A DNA stretch of 64,000 nucleotides, from the NCBI GenBank assembly GCA_022448315.1, contig JAKVCA010000021.1, positions 62,001 through 126,000 of the forward strand, in the 5' to 3' direction. Of the stretch, positions 1-9,301 are shown piece by piece. Made by a program: the position numbers and the translations under genes. The notes under the pieces are model-generated. The model had not been told where the DNA came from. It did no database searches and saw only the letters and a list, made by a program, of their open reading frames with translations. The DNA comes from Pirellulaceae bacterium (lineage in GTDB: Bacteria > Planctomycetota > Planctomycetia > Pirellulales > Pirellulaceae). Every line of letters starts with the position of its first letter. Position 1 is the first letter of the stretch.

Positions 1-140
1 TCGAAGTTTTCTTCCGTATTCGAATCGACATCGACATTGGCATTATCAGCCGCTTCAGCCAAACCGTCCGCCTCGACCGAAGTCGTTTCCTCTTCAGGTT
101 CTTGGTAATCCATCTCATCATTCATGACATTATCACCCAT
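1..140 (-). CDS. grpE: GrpE nucleotide exchange factor (N-terminal part only)
   Basis: The reading frame starts at the ATG at 138-140 and runs off the window edge, so only about 46 residues are visible. They are very acidic and low in complexity (MGDNVMNDEMDYQEPEEE at the start), as is usual for the disordered N-terminus of GrpE, the exchange factor of DnaK. The conserved coiled coil and beta domain lie outside the window, so the call rests mainly on position: it is directly downstream of dnaJ on the same strand with a 90-base gap. An in-frame ATG at 123-125 is an alternative start. The identity is inferred, not proven by sequence. Confidence 0.6.
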   Translation of the reverse strand, partial: MGDNVMNDEMDYQEPEEETTSVEADGLAEAADNANVDVDSNTEENF

Positions 141-230
141 GCACTATTGGCTCGTGAAACAATTGTTGATTCCATCCTTTCGAACTGCAACTCCGCCGTC
201 CCCAAGAGGTTGGCAAATCCAGTTGAAGCT

Positions 231-1367
231 TCAATCCGCCTCTTCTGTCTCGGGCGGTGAAAAATAGTCTTTGATCTTTTCAAGAAAGGACTTTCGATGG
301 GGGGAGACATGCGTTTGCTCAAGTTCCGCAAGTTCCCGTAAAAGCTCTTCCTGTCTCGGTTCCAGTTTTTTAGGTGTTTCGATGAAAACCTCGACGAGGA
401 GGTCACCAACACGTCCCGTTTGTGGATCAGGAACTCCTCCACCACGAATACGAAAAACGTCACCACTCTGCGTGCCAGGCTCAAGATTCATATCATGGGG
501 ACCTTTAAGCGTAGGGACTTCAATGTCCGCACCCAAAGCCGCCTGAGGATAGGAAATCGGGAAACGGATCAAAAGATGTTCCCCTTCTCGCCTGAAGATC
601 TTGTGAGGTTGAACGCGAACGAAGCAGTAGCAGTCTCCAGCAGGACCCCCGTTGGGACTCGGCTCCCCCTCACCCCGAATCCGGACCCGCATGCCATCGT
701 CTACGCCAGCGGGAATGCTGACATTCAACGTCACAGGTTCACGAACCTGACCGGTCCCTCTACAGTCCTGACAGGGATCAGAAATGACACTGCCAGAACC
801 TTGGCAATACGAACAGGTCGATTGCATTCGGAGGATTCCCGCAGACTGCAAAATCTGGCCACTGCCACCGCACTGACGACAGGTTTCAGGCTTGGAGCCT
901 GCCTTCGCCCCGCTCCCGTCGCAGGTCTCACACAGACGGCTTCGGTCTAATCGGATCGACTTTTCGATCCCGGAGGCAGCCTCTTCGAGCGTCAGCACAA
1001 CATCCACCCGAACATCGGCACCTCGGCTCACCCGGCGTCCACGCCTTGCTCCAAAAATATCACCAAAGACCCCGCCACCAAACATCTCACCAAACGCTTC
1101 GAAGATGTCGTCGGCGGATGCAAACTGCTGACCAGCTCCCTCGACACCTGCATGTCCGTATTGGTCGTAACGTGTGCGTTTATCACGATCACTCAGGACT
1201 TCGTAGGCCTCGGAAGCTTCTTTGAACTTCGCTGTCGCTTCCTCATCGCCCGGATGGCGGTCAGGATGGTATTTCGTCGCAAGTTTTCGATAAGCGGAGC
1301 TGATTTCTCGATCCGAGGCAGTTCGCTCGATTCCGAGGACTTCGTAATAGTCCCGCCTGTTGGCCAT
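231..1367 (-). CDS. dnaJ: Chaperone protein DnaJ (Hsp40)
   Basis: Co-chaperone that delivers substrates to DnaK and stimulates its ATPase. The 378 residues show the full type I layout: J domain at about 5-70 with the HPD motif in YHPDRHPGD, a short Gly/Phe linker at about 75-110, and a zinc-binding region with four CXXCXGXG repeats (CETCDGSG, CRQCGGSG, CSYCQGSG, CQDCRGTG) at about 146-210. The C-terminal substrate-binding and dimerisation domains follow. Length is normal for the family. It starts with ATG and is followed by grpE. A terminator at 1473-1508 separates it from groEL1, so dnaJ-grpE probably has its own promoter in 1368-1475. Confidence 0.97.
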   Translation of the reverse strand: MANRRDYYEVLGIERTASDREISSAYRKLATKYHPDRHPGDEEATAKFKEASEAYEVLSDRDKRTRYDQYGHAGVEGAGQQFASADDIFEAFGEMFGGGVFGDIFGARRGRRVSRGADVRVDVVLTLEEAASGIEKSIRLDRSRLCETCDGSGAKAGSKPETCRQCGGSGQILQSAGILRMQSTCSYCQGSGSVISDPCQDCRGTGQVREPVTLNVSIPAGVDDGMRVRIRGEGEPSPNGGPAGDCYCFVRVQPHKIFRREGEHLLIRFPISYPQAALGADIEVPTLKGPHDMNLEPGTQSGDVFRIRGGGVPDPQTGRVGDLLVEVFIETPKKLEPRQEELLRELAELEQTHVSPHRKSFLEKIKDYFSPPETEEAD

Positions 1368-1472
1368 GTTGGAGACGCTCCAGCGGTGGTGATTTGGAGA
1401 GAGATCGAAATGGCCTGGATGGCCTGTGAAGGCAAATTCGAATGCAACCCGATCTGTGAGGTCCCGTTTTGG

Positions 1473-1508
1473 AAAAACGGGTCACCTCCATGACAGAGGT
1501 GACCCGTT
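1473..1508 (-). terminator. Intrinsic terminator after groEL1
   Basis: A perfect 13-bp inverted repeat (AACGGGTCACCTC at 1476-1488, its complement at 1496-1508) has a 7-base loop. Read on the minus strand it is followed by a run of T residues. It lies 41 bases past the groEL1 stop, so it should end the chaperonin transcript before dnaJ. Confidence 0.85.
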
Positions 1509-1548
1509 ATCATTCAAAATCGGATTGGACGCGAGCAGGTCAATCAAA

Positions 1549-3168
1549 CTAGGCGATTGCCCCCTCAACGCGAGTCTTCTTTTTGTCGTCGTCGTCGAAG
1601 TTCGACACCATCGCGTCGGTGGTCAGCAGCAATCCGGCGATGCTGGACGCGTTCCGCAATGCGGTTCGGACAACCTTAACCGGATCGATGATGCCGGCTT
1701 TCAGCATGTCCGTATAGACACCCTGATTGCCGTCGTAGCCAACATTGACTTTCTTCTGCTCCACCTCATCAACGACCACGGAGCCGTCAATGCCACCATT
1801 GTCTGCGATCTGTCGCAGCGGAGCGCTCAAGGCGCCGGCCACAATGTCGACACCCACCTTCTCGTCTCCCTTTGCTGAGGAGCGAGCTTTCTCGACAGCC
1901 TCTCGGCATCGAATCAGTGCCACACCGCCACCTGGAAGAATTCCTTCCTCGACCGCCGCTCGTGTCGCATGCAGAGCATCCTCGACACGGGCCTTCTTTT
2001 GCTTCATGTCAGCTTCCGTCTCGGCACCCACGGAGATGACAGCAACACCACCGGCGAGTTTCGCGAGTCGTTCCTGGAATTTCTCCTTGTCATACTCGCT
2101 GTCGGTTTGCTCGATGTGACGACGAATCTGGTCGATCCGAGAATCCACGTCGGCTCGCTTGCCACCACCTTCAATGATGGTCGTGGAGCCTTTGTCCACC
2201 GCAACCTTTTTCGCCTTGCCAAGCTGATCAAGGGTGATGTTCTCCAACTTGATCCCAAGATCTTCGCTGATTAGCGTTCCACCCGTGAGCGTGGCGATAT
2301 CACCGAGCATAGCCTTCCGTCGATCACCAAATCCTGGTGCCTTGACCGCCGCCACATTGAGAACACCGCGTAATTTATTGACCACCAGCAGGGTCAACGC
2401 CTCGGCGTCAACATCCTCAGCGATGATCAACAGGGGACGCCCACTTTGACTGGCTTGCTCGAGGAGCGGAACAAGATCCCGAAGATTGCTGATCTTCTTT
2501 TCGTGAATCAGGATGAGAGCATTCTCGAAGTCGCAGGTCATTTCACCAGAGTTATTGATGAAATAGGGTGAGATGTACCCCTTGTCGAACTGCATTCCAT
2601 CAACGTATTCCACCTGAGTGTCCGTTGACTTTCCTTCCTCGACGGTGATCACACCATCTTGTCCGACACGGTGCAGAGCATCCGCCAACATTTCGCCAAT
2701 CGCCAAGTCGTTGTTCGCACTGATGGCACCGACGTGGGCAACCTCCTGCTTACTTGAGACTGGCTTCTGCATTTCGAACAATTTTGCTTCGGCAGCATCA
2801 ACCGCCTTTTCGATACCGCGACGCACGGCCATGGGATTGCTACCAGCAACGATGTTGCGAAGGCCTTCTTTGAAAATGGATCGGGCCAGCACAGTCGCCG
2901 TCGTGGTCCCATCTCCCGCAAGGTCGGACGTCTTCTGAGCGACCTCCACGACGAGTTTTGCACCCATATTCTCAAAGCGATCTTCGAGTTCAATCTCTTT
3001 CGCAACGGTCACCCCGTCCTTGGTCACCGTGGGTCCACCGAAGGATTTGTTGATGATCACGTTCCGGCCCGTTGGACCCATTGTCACTGCCACTGCATTG
3101 GCGAGTTTATCGACTCCGCGGAGCATGCGCTGTCTTGCATGGTCCTCGAATAAAAGTTGTTTAGCCAC
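1549..3168 (-). CDS. groEL: Chaperonin GroEL, paralogue 1 (no GGM tail)
   Basis: ATP-driven 60-kDa chaperonin, 539 residues. The start is a GTG (GTG GCT AAA CAA) with AAAGG about 9 bases upstream. It has the ATP-site motif [14 protein letters not shown] near residue 85, the VEEGK and GYISPYF apical segments, and the [10 protein letters not shown] signature near residue 400. The C-terminus ends [15 protein letters not shown] and lacks the Gly-Gly-Met repeats that line the cavity of E. coli GroEL. It follows groES by 52 bases and is the last gene before a strong terminator. The second paralogue upstream differs widely in sequence, so this is an old duplication with possible functional split. 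Confidence 0.95.
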   Translation of the reverse strand: MAKQLLFEDHARQRMLRGVDKLANAVAVTMGPTGRNVIINKSFGGPTVTKDGVTVAKEIELEDRFENMGAKLVVEVAQKTSDLAGDGTTTATVLARSIFKEGLRNIVAGSNPMAVRRGIEKAVDAAEAKLFEMQKPVSSKQEVAHVGAISANNDLAIGEMLADALHRVGQDGVITVEEGKSTDTQVEYVDGMQFDKGYISPYFINNSGEMTCDFENALILIHEKKISNLRDLVPLLEQASQSGRPLLIIAEDVDAEALTLLVVNKLRGVLNVAAVKAPGFGDRRKAMLGDIATLTGGTLISEDLGIKLENITLDQLGKAKKVAVDKGSTTIIEGGGKRADVDSRIDQIRRHIEQTDSEYDKEKFQERLAKLAGGVAVISVGAETEADMKQKKARVEDALHATRAAVEEGILPGGGVALIRCREAVEKARSSAKGDEKVGVDIVAGALSAPLRQIADNGGIDGSVVVDEVEQKKVNVGYDGNQGVYTDMLKAGIIDPVKVVRTALRNASSIAGLLLTTDAMVSNFDDDDKKKTRVEGAIA

Positions 3169-3220
3169 GTTGGTTGACCTTTAAGTTTGAAGGGTGGATA
3201 TTTCCAATCAGTGCTGACAA

Positions 3221-3520
3221 CTAGCCAACAACCTTCGCCAAAATGTCGGATTCGCGGAGAATTTTGACTTCCGCACCATCGACTTCGATTTCAGTTCCGC
3301 CGTACTTGCCGTAGATAACTTCATCTCCGACAGCAACTGACAACTCACCGCGTTCACCGCTGTCGAGTAATTTGCCGAGTCCCACAGCGATGACCGTGCC
3401 ACGCTGAGGTTTTTCTTTGGCCGAATCCGGCAGCACGATTCCACCTGCCGTCGTCTCTTCAGCCTCCAGCGGACGAACCACGATGCGATCATCCAACGGT
3501 CGCAAGTTGATCTTAGCCAT
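3221..3520 (-). CDS. groES: Co-chaperonin GroES
   Basis: Lid of the GroEL folding chamber, 99 residues, normal length. It shows the typical start [19 protein letters not shown], the mobile loop region [18 protein letters not shown] that binds GroEL, and the conserved [18 protein letters not shown] segment. It is the only groES in the window and lies between two groEL genes (about 107 bases after groEL2, 52 before groEL1), so it probably serves one or both. No CIRCE element was seen upstream of the cluster. Confidence 0.97.
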   Translation of the reverse strand: MAKINLRPLDDRIVVRPLEAEETTAGGIVLPDSAKEKPQRGTVIAVGLGKLLDSGERGELSVAVGDEVIYGKYGGTEIEVDGAEVKILRESDILAKVVG

Positions 3521-3627
3521 GACTGCTTATTTCCTTATCAGTGTATCTTTGAATTGAGTTGATTTCGTAAGAACGGGGATCACTCGCTTTCACGCAGTGA
3601 CCAACCTGTTGCCTAATACAAAACGGC

Positions 3628-5358
3628 TTACATCATGCCCGGCATGCCACCCATGCCCGGCATTCCGCCACCCATGCCCGGCATTCCGCCACCCATGCCG
3701 CCCATACCACCCATGGGATCCATACCACCCATGCCGTGGTCGTGGTGGTGATCATGATCACCACCCTCTTCTTCTTCGACCGGGATTTCGGTGATGAGCG
3801 ACTCGGTCGTAAGGAGCAAAGCAGATACACTTGCCGCGTTCTGCAGGGCCGTACAAACCACCTTGGCAGGATCGATGATTCCAGCTTCAACCATATCGCA
3901 GTACTTGTTTTTGTCTGCGTTGAACCCTTCAGTTTTGCCCTTCATCTGCCGAACTCGGTTCACCACAACCGCTCCATCGAGACCGGCATTGTTGGCGATC
4001 GCACGAAGCGGATTGTCGAGGACATTCATGATGATCTTCGCACCGAGAGCCATGTCGCCCTCGAGATCGATTTTGGCAAGAGCTTTCTCCGCACGCAAAA
4101 GGGCTACACCACCGCCTGGGACGACTCCTTCCTCGAGTGCCGCAGCGGTCGCCGATTTGGCATCCTCGAAAAGATCCTTCCGCTCTTTCATTTCGGTCTC
4201 AGTTGCTGCACCAACGTTGATCTGAGCAACGCCACCCGCAAGTTTCGCAAGACGTTCCTGCAGTTTCTCCTGATCGTAGTCGCTGTCGGTGACCTCGATC
4301 TCACGTCGAATCTGCTCAGCTCGACCCTCGATGTCGGCCTTTTTGCCTTTGCCACCAACGATCACTGTGTCATCCGAGGTGATCTTGACCTTTTTGGCTC
4401 GACCCAGATCGGCCAGTTGGACGCCTTCCAGATCGATTCCAAGATCTTTGAAAATCGCCTGACCGCCGGTCAGTACAGCAATGTCCCCAAGAATTGCTTT
4501 GCGTCGATCACCGTAACCAGGTGCCTTTACGGCAGCGACATTTAGAATGCCACGCAATTTGTTAACGACAAGCGTGGCGAGTGCCTCACCCTCGATGTCT
4601 TCCGCAATCACCAGCAGGGGTTTACCAGACTTCGCGGAGGCTTCCAGCAACGGGATCAACGGTTTGTTGGATGAAATCTTCTCTTCAAAGATCAGGATGT
4701 AACAGTCATCCAGTTCCACCGAGACATCGTCTTGGTTCGTGACGAAGTGAGGCGACAGAAAACCTCGGTCGAACTGCATCCCTTCGACAACCTCAACATA
4801 GGTCTCGCTGCTGCGGCCCTCTTCAACCGTGATCACCCCGTCTTTACCGACTTTGAGAAATGCTTCGGCGAGGACCTGACCGATCGACGAGTCATTATTG
4901 CCCGCGATTGTGGCGACCTGCTCGATTTCTTTTCTATTCTTGTCGTTAATCTTCTTCGCTTGCTTACGAATCTCGGTCGAAACTGCCTGACTGGCCGCTG
5001 CGATTCCGCGAGAGAGTGCCATCGGATCTGCACCCGCCGCAACCATCTTCAAACCCTCGCGATAAATCGCTTCGGAGAGAACGGTCGCGGTCGTGGTTCC
5101 ATCACCTGCGACGTCATTGGTCTTGCTTGCCGCCTCTTTAACGAGTTGGCAGGCGAGATTCTCGTACGGGTCATCCAGCTCGATATCTTCGGCGACAGTC
5201 ACACCGTCTTTCGTGACCTTTGGCGAACCCCAGCCCTTATCCAAAACGGCGTTGCGACCGCGAGGTCCCAAGGTGCTGCGAACGGCTCTTGCCAGCTTTG
5301 AAACCCCTTCTAATAGGGGCTGACGAGCCGCATCGTCAAATACCATTTGCTTTGCCAC
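3628..5358 (-). CDS. groEL: Chaperonin GroEL, paralogue 2 (His-rich and GGM tail)
   Basis: Second 60-kDa chaperonin, 576 residues. The start is a GTG with a strong GGAGGAG seven bases upstream. Core motifs are intact ([16 protein letters not shown] near residue 86, [10 protein letters not shown] near 405). The tail is unusual: after a normal core end it has [15 protein letters not shown] and then repeated Gly/Met units ([12 protein letters not shown] and PGMGGG repeats). Gly-Met tails are normal for GroEL; the His/Asp cluster in front is not and could bind metal (inference). It is the first gene of the groEL2-groES-groEL1 block and so probably the heat-regulated leader gene. Confidence 0.95.
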   Translation of the reverse strand: MAKQMVFDDAARQPLLEGVSKLARAVRSTLGPRGRNAVLDKGWGSPKVTKDGVTVAEDIELDDPYENLACQLVKEAASKTNDVAGDGTTTATVLSEAIYREGLKMVAAGADPMALSRGIAAASQAVSTEIRKQAKKINDKNRKEIEQVATIAGNNDSSIGQVLAEAFLKVGKDGVITVEEGRSSETYVEVVEGMQFDRGFLSPHFVTNQDDVSVELDDCYILIFEEKISSNKPLIPLLEASAKSGKPLLVIAEDIEGEALATLVVNKLRGILNVAAVKAPGYGDRRKAILGDIAVLTGGQAIFKDLGIDLEGVQLADLGRAKKVKITSDDTVIVGGKGKKADIEGRAEQIRREIEVTDSDYDQEKLQERLAKLAGGVAQINVGAATETEMKERKDLFEDAKSATAAALEEGVVPGGGVALLRAEKALAKIDLEGDMALGAKIIMNVLDNPLRAIANNAGLDGAVVVNRVRQMKGKTEGFNADKNKYCDMVEAGIIDPAKVVCTALQNAASVSALLLTTESLITEIPVEEEEGGDHDHHHDHGMGGMDPMGGMGGMGGGMPGMGGGMPGMGGMPGMM

Positions 5359-6106
5359 GTCGGAACTCCTCCATCAGTGTAACGAGACTGGTAAGGTCTC
5401 AATTCGACTATTGCTTCGCGTCAAAGTCGCTCTTTCGCCGCGTCGAAAGCCCATTTTCGGGCTGACAATCGCACTGTGAGCCGACCGACGTCGAGGCCAT
5501 GCTGTCAGGTAAATGTGTGAATCCGACCGTTAGATGCAAGATTGGTGCCAATTCCACCGGCCTAAGTACAAATCACGAAAATTGCAGGAGTTCGGGACCG
5601 AAAACGACAACTCTCGCAACTCCTCACCCCGCCACTGCCAAGAGCCACTGACACTTTGGCACCCTTCGGAATTCCTAGCCAAAAGGTCAGTTGGAGTCAC
5701 CCTCAATAACGACAGCGCTTCGGTCTTGACGCCTTCAAGGCAGAACGTCTGCCCAACGGCAGGCCTTTCGGGTGGAAGGGAACATGTCGGATCCGTTGAA
5801 AATCGTCGGTCGCTAAGCTACCTGAACCCAACGAGACAGAAGACATCGTCATCCCTGACTCAGTATTCCGGCCAGCACTGCCTTACCCACGATCATGGCC
5901 GACTCTGGGTTCTTCAAAACCGCATCAGGACTCCATTCACCGAGTTCAGTATCAGGAACAAGCTGATCTGGAGAATTGTCCCGAGTTTCAACGCAAAGCC
6001 ATGCCGCGATTTGCTCTGACCTTGATGATGGACATCGACTGATTTCTAATCATGCTGTGGCTCGGATCCGAGAGTAAAAACACGTTCGATAGGCCCATGA
6101 ATCTCA
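5359..6106. other. Intergenic region between divergent groEL2 and GMC oxidoreductase genes
   Basis: This 748-base stretch must hold the promoters of the chaperonin block (minus) and of the GMC oxidoreductase (plus). I found no CIRCE inverted repeat, tRNA or convincing small gene. A 161-codon open frame at 5534-6019 has an amino-acid composition unlike a real protein. Confidence 0.6.
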
Positions 6107-8095
6107 GTGGAAAAAACCGAGAACCATCTTCCTGACCCACAAATCGTGCTTTCAGCGATTGCCAAGACCTTCCTCCCCGGGATGCCCCAGGAGGACCCGT
6201 GCGAGCGGCATTTCTGCACCCCCATGCTCCACGAGTCTGCCCTCGCTCTGCCACTGTTTTCCCTTCTCCGTAACAGCGACCGTCTCGCCCCGCACCTCAA
6301 CTTGCCGGGCCTCGTGCAACAATTAGAGTCCTCCGCTGCAAATCGGGATACCGCTGGGATTTGTAAAGCATTTTCTGCCATGTCCTTGGGCGAGCGAACC
6401 CGGACACTTCAGGCGTGGAGAGACCATCCGAGTGAAAATATGAGGCTCGGTTTTCAGGCACTTAAAAGGAGTCTTCTTTACTCGGCCTACGCCCACGTTG
6501 ATGATTCCGGTCAAAACTCCTTCTGGGCGGATTTGGCCTACCACCCTGTGGCTCAACCCACGGACGAATCGGATCTTTCGAAATTGAGGTGGGCCAACCC
6601 AAAAAAACTCGAGGCACACTACGATGCCGTGATTGTCGGATCCGGAGCAGGTGGAAGTGTCGCCGCGTATGAACTTTCGCGCGCGGGCTGGCGCGTGATG
6701 CTTTTGGAACAGGGCGAGGCCACCCCAAGATCTGAAATGGGGAATTCGGAGTGGGCGGGCAATCGCAACATGATGTCGAAATCTCTGGGCCCTCTCACTC
6801 CAGAGAAGTCACCTATCCTGCTTTCGGGACGGGGGCTTGGTGGCGGGACGATGGTCAACTGGATGACATGCCTTGAACCAAGCCCCGCCGTCCTCGATCG
6901 ATGGGGAAAAAATCACGGCCTTGCCTTCTGCTCCAAAGGCGAACTCATCGAGCACTGCCGCGGAATCCTGGATCGTATTGGAGCATCGCCGTTCCCGGAT
7001 TTGATGAATACCCAGAATCGTCTGCTTCAAAAGGGTTGCGTGGCGCTAGATTGGGCGTACCAACATATCCCACGAAATGCGACGGGCTGCCACACCTGTG
7101 ATTTGTGCCAGTTCGGATGTCCCCAAGGCAGGAAACAGGATGCCCGGACCACTTTTCTGCAGGAGGCTTGTGATCTCGGTGCCGTGGTCATGACGACCGC
7201 GAAAGTTCGTCATATCACGGAAAAAAATGGGGAGAAGACCCGGGTGACCTTCGACCACCGAACCGATTCAGGTGAGGTTCAACAACGAACTTGCGAAGCG
7301 AGCATCGTCGTTATTGCCGCGGGCGCTATCGAATCCCCGTCAATCCTTTACCGAAGCGGGCTAAGGAACCCGCATTTGGGTCACCACCTTCAACTTCATC
7401 CATCCAGTATCGTTTTTGGGAGATATCCCAGCCCCGTCAAACCGTGGCAGGGTCCCCCTCAGTCCGTGGTCTGCAACGAATTCGCCAACTCACATTCGGG
7501 CCATGGATTTCGTTTGGAAACGGTCCCTCTTCATCCCGGCTTTACCGCCATGGCCATCGGCTGGGAGAACGCGGAGCAGCACCAAACACAGATGATGAGC
7601 CTCAACCATCTGGCTGGCTGGCTCGTTCTCCTTGAGGATCTTGACTCTGGCCATCTTTCATGGTCGTCGGGCCAGCCCAAAGTTCATTACGAGATATCGA
7701 AACGCGATGGCGAAAGACTCAAGGAAGGCATCGCTCGGGCCTGGGAATGTCATCAGGCAGCGGGCGCTGAATCGGTCTTCGCCTCATTGACGGGAACGCG
7801 TTCCACACCGCTTGAGCCTGCAACCAGAACCAAGATCCGTTCCCAAGTCCAGTCCCTCGAGCTTTCGGAGATTCAACTTTACTCTGCCCACCAGATGTCG
7901 ACCTGCCGAATGTCGACAAATCATCGACGGGGCGTTGCCGATCCCAGTGGGAAAGTTTTCGAAACCCAAAGCATCTTCGTCGCAGACTCGAGCCTTCTAC
8001 CCTCTGCCCCGGGCGTCAATCCGATGATCACCGTAATGGGGATGGCGCGGCACGTTGGCAAGCAACTTGCCGAAACAAAGAAACCTACCTCGTGA
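6107..8095 (+). CDS. GMC-family FAD oxidoreductase, long-chain alcohol oxidase-like, with CX2CX2CX3CP motif
   Basis: Flavoprotein of the glucose-methanol-choline family, 662 residues, starting at GTG 6107. The FAD-binding P-loop is VIVGSGAGGSVAAYELS (176-192), followed by the GRGLGGGTMVNWM motif near 241-253. The catalytic region holds His595 in SAHQMSTCRM and Asn638 in APGVNPM. The first 165 residues are an extra domain, as in fatty alcohol oxidases. Cys328, 331, 334 and 338 form CHTCDLCQFGCP, the spacing of a ferredoxin-type 4Fe-4S site; a shorter Cys motif is known at this place in plant long-chain alcohol oxidases. No signal peptide is visible. The substrate is likely a long-chain alcohol or aldehyde (inference), which would fit the fatty-acyl enzyme at 9302-12688. 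Confidence 0.85.
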   Translation: MEKTENHLPDPQIVLSAIAKTFLPGMPQEDPCERHFCTPMLHESALALPLFSLLRNSDRLAPHLNLPGLVQQLESSAANRDTAGICKAFSAMSLGERTRTLQAWRDHPSENMRLGFQALKRSLLYSAYAHVDDSGQNSFWADLAYHPVAQPTDESDLSKLRWANPKKLEAHYDAVIVGSGAGGSVAAYELSRAGWRVMLLEQGEATPRSEMGNSEWAGNRNMMSKSLGPLTPEKSPILLSGRGLGGGTMVNWMTCLEPSPAVLDRWGKNHGLAFCSKGELIEHCRGILDRIGASPFPDLMNTQNRLLQKGCVALDWAYQHIPRNATGCHTCDLCQFGCPQGRKQDARTTFLQEACDLGAVVMTTAKVRHITEKNGEKTRVTFDHRTDSGEVQQRTCEASIVVIAAGAIESPSILYRSGLRNPHLGHHLQLHPSSIVFGRYPSPVKPWQGPPQSVVCNEFANSHSGHGFRLETVPLHPGFTAMAIGWENAEQHQTQMMSLNHLAGWLVLLEDLDSGHLSWSSGQPKVHYEISKRDGERLKEGIARAWECHQAAGAESVFASLTGTRSTPLEPATRTKIRSQVQSLELSEIQLYSAHQMSTCRMSTNHRRGVADPSGKVFETQSIFVADSSLLPSAPGVNPMITVMGMARHVGKQLAETKKPTS

Positions 8096-8436
8096 AGCGA
8101 TTAGGAGTTCCGGTACATATGAGTTCCCCTCTTATCGCTGATCAACTCCGTCTGTCCATACGATACCCTCGGAGAGCACCGCGGCAAAAACCAGCCGCAC
8201 GAACTCTCCACGTCTTTCCCCGACTTGCCAGAACATGGGGACATTCGGATGATGGTGTCCCAGTAGCAAAGGGATTTTGAGAGGTCGTCGCGGCAGCCCG
8301 TGATGAGCCGAATATCATCTCGCGGGACCCGCGAATTCCCTTCCCCTCTATTTCGAGGTCGCGGCTTTGCCTCATGTGTGACGGTCGCTGCCCAGTTGCC
8401 TCCTCAGGTCCAGACCAAACCGTAAAGAGAACCAGG
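8096..8436. other. Intergenic region before alpha/beta hydrolase
   Basis: About 340 bases between two plus-strand genes. I see no terminator with a T tract, no RNA gene and no credible small ORF here. Confidence 0.5.
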
Positions 8437-9207
8437 ATGAGAGAAACACAACGATTGCGTTTTTACGGACGTGATGGACAGGATTTGGTAGGCATCCTTG
8501 ACCGCCCAACCGAGAATATGAAATTTCAGGCAATTTTCGCCCACTGTTTCACGTGCACCAAAGACCTCAAGGCGGCGGTCAAAATCAGCCGCGCGCTTGT
8601 CGAATTCGGCATCGGCGTCTTCCGCTTTGATTTCACCGGGTTAGGTGAGAGCGGTGGAGACTTTTCGAGGTCCACCTTTGAGGGAAATTGCGACGACCTG
8701 AATGCGGCCATCGAGTTTGTCGGTACCCTCGGCCCTGCCCCAACCCTGCTGATCGGACACAGTCTCGGAGGTGCGGCCAGTCTCGCGACCGCATGTTATA
8801 CTGACACGATTCGCGGTGTTTGCTCTTTGGCCGCCCCCAGTGATACGCCTCATCTTGAAGCGAAACTTCGCGCGATGAACCCAGAACTTGCCTCTCGCGG
8901 GGAGGGTAAAGTCACGATTGGCGGTTCGGATTTCATGATTCGGGAACCGCTCCTCGCCAGTCTTCGAGAATTCAGCCTCGAATCGAGAGTCAGATCGCTC
9001 AATAAACCTGTCCTTCTGGTGCATAGCCCCACAGATCAGACGCTTGAAATTGAACACGCTTATCGATTACGTGAGTGGCTGGGAAAGTGGGCGAGCCTTC
9101 ACGTCCTGCAAGATGCCGACCATCTTTTCACAACCCACCCAGGCGACACACGTTATGTCGCACAGCTGATCAACTTGTGGGCGGGTCGAAATGGAATTCC
9201 TGTTTAG
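8437..9207 (+). CDS. Alpha/beta hydrolase (serine esterase/lipase-like)
   Basis: Cytoplasmic alpha/beta hydrolase of 256 residues. The ATG at 8437 is preferred over an upstream in-frame start at 8374 because homology to the fold begins just after it and ACCAGG precedes it. The nucleophile elbow GHSLGG is near residue 107, the oxyanion segment AHCFTCTKD near residue 37, and the acid/His end is SPTDQTLEIEHA followed by DADHLF. The sequence resembles the hydrolase domain that is fused to OsmC in some bacteria, but no OsmC domain is present. The substrate is unknown. It converges on the fatty-acyl fusion gene, with 94 bases between stops. Confidence 0.85.
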   Translation: MRETQRLRFYGRDGQDLVGILDRPTENMKFQAIFAHCFTCTKDLKAAVKISRALVEFGIGVFRFDFTGLGESGGDFSRSTFEGNCDDLNAAIEFVGTLGPAPTLLIGHSLGGAASLATACYTDTIRGVCSLAAPSDTPHLEAKLRAMNPELASRGEGKVTIGGSDFMIREPLLASLREFSLESRVRSLNKPVLLVHSPTDQTLEIEHAYRLREWLGKWASLHVLQDADHLFTTHPGDTRYVAQLINLWAGRNGIPV

Positions 9208-9301
9208 CGTGTGCTTCTCAAGCTTTGCTTCTGCGTCTCGAGCTTCGCATTGTCGCCCCATCAATAAAACGGGTCAAAACGGAATTAGTCACTGATCCGG
9301 G

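Noticed and set aside
5359-5530. Search for a CIRCE (HrcA) operator before groEL2
   Set aside because: No TTAGCACTC/GAGTGCTAA pair was found, only a lone GCACTGTGAG-like stretch.
5534-6019. 161-codon open frame upstream of the GMC oxidoreductase
   Set aside because: Amino-acid composition is not protein-like (rich in Ser, Arg, His, Pro), no ribosome site and no recognisable motif.
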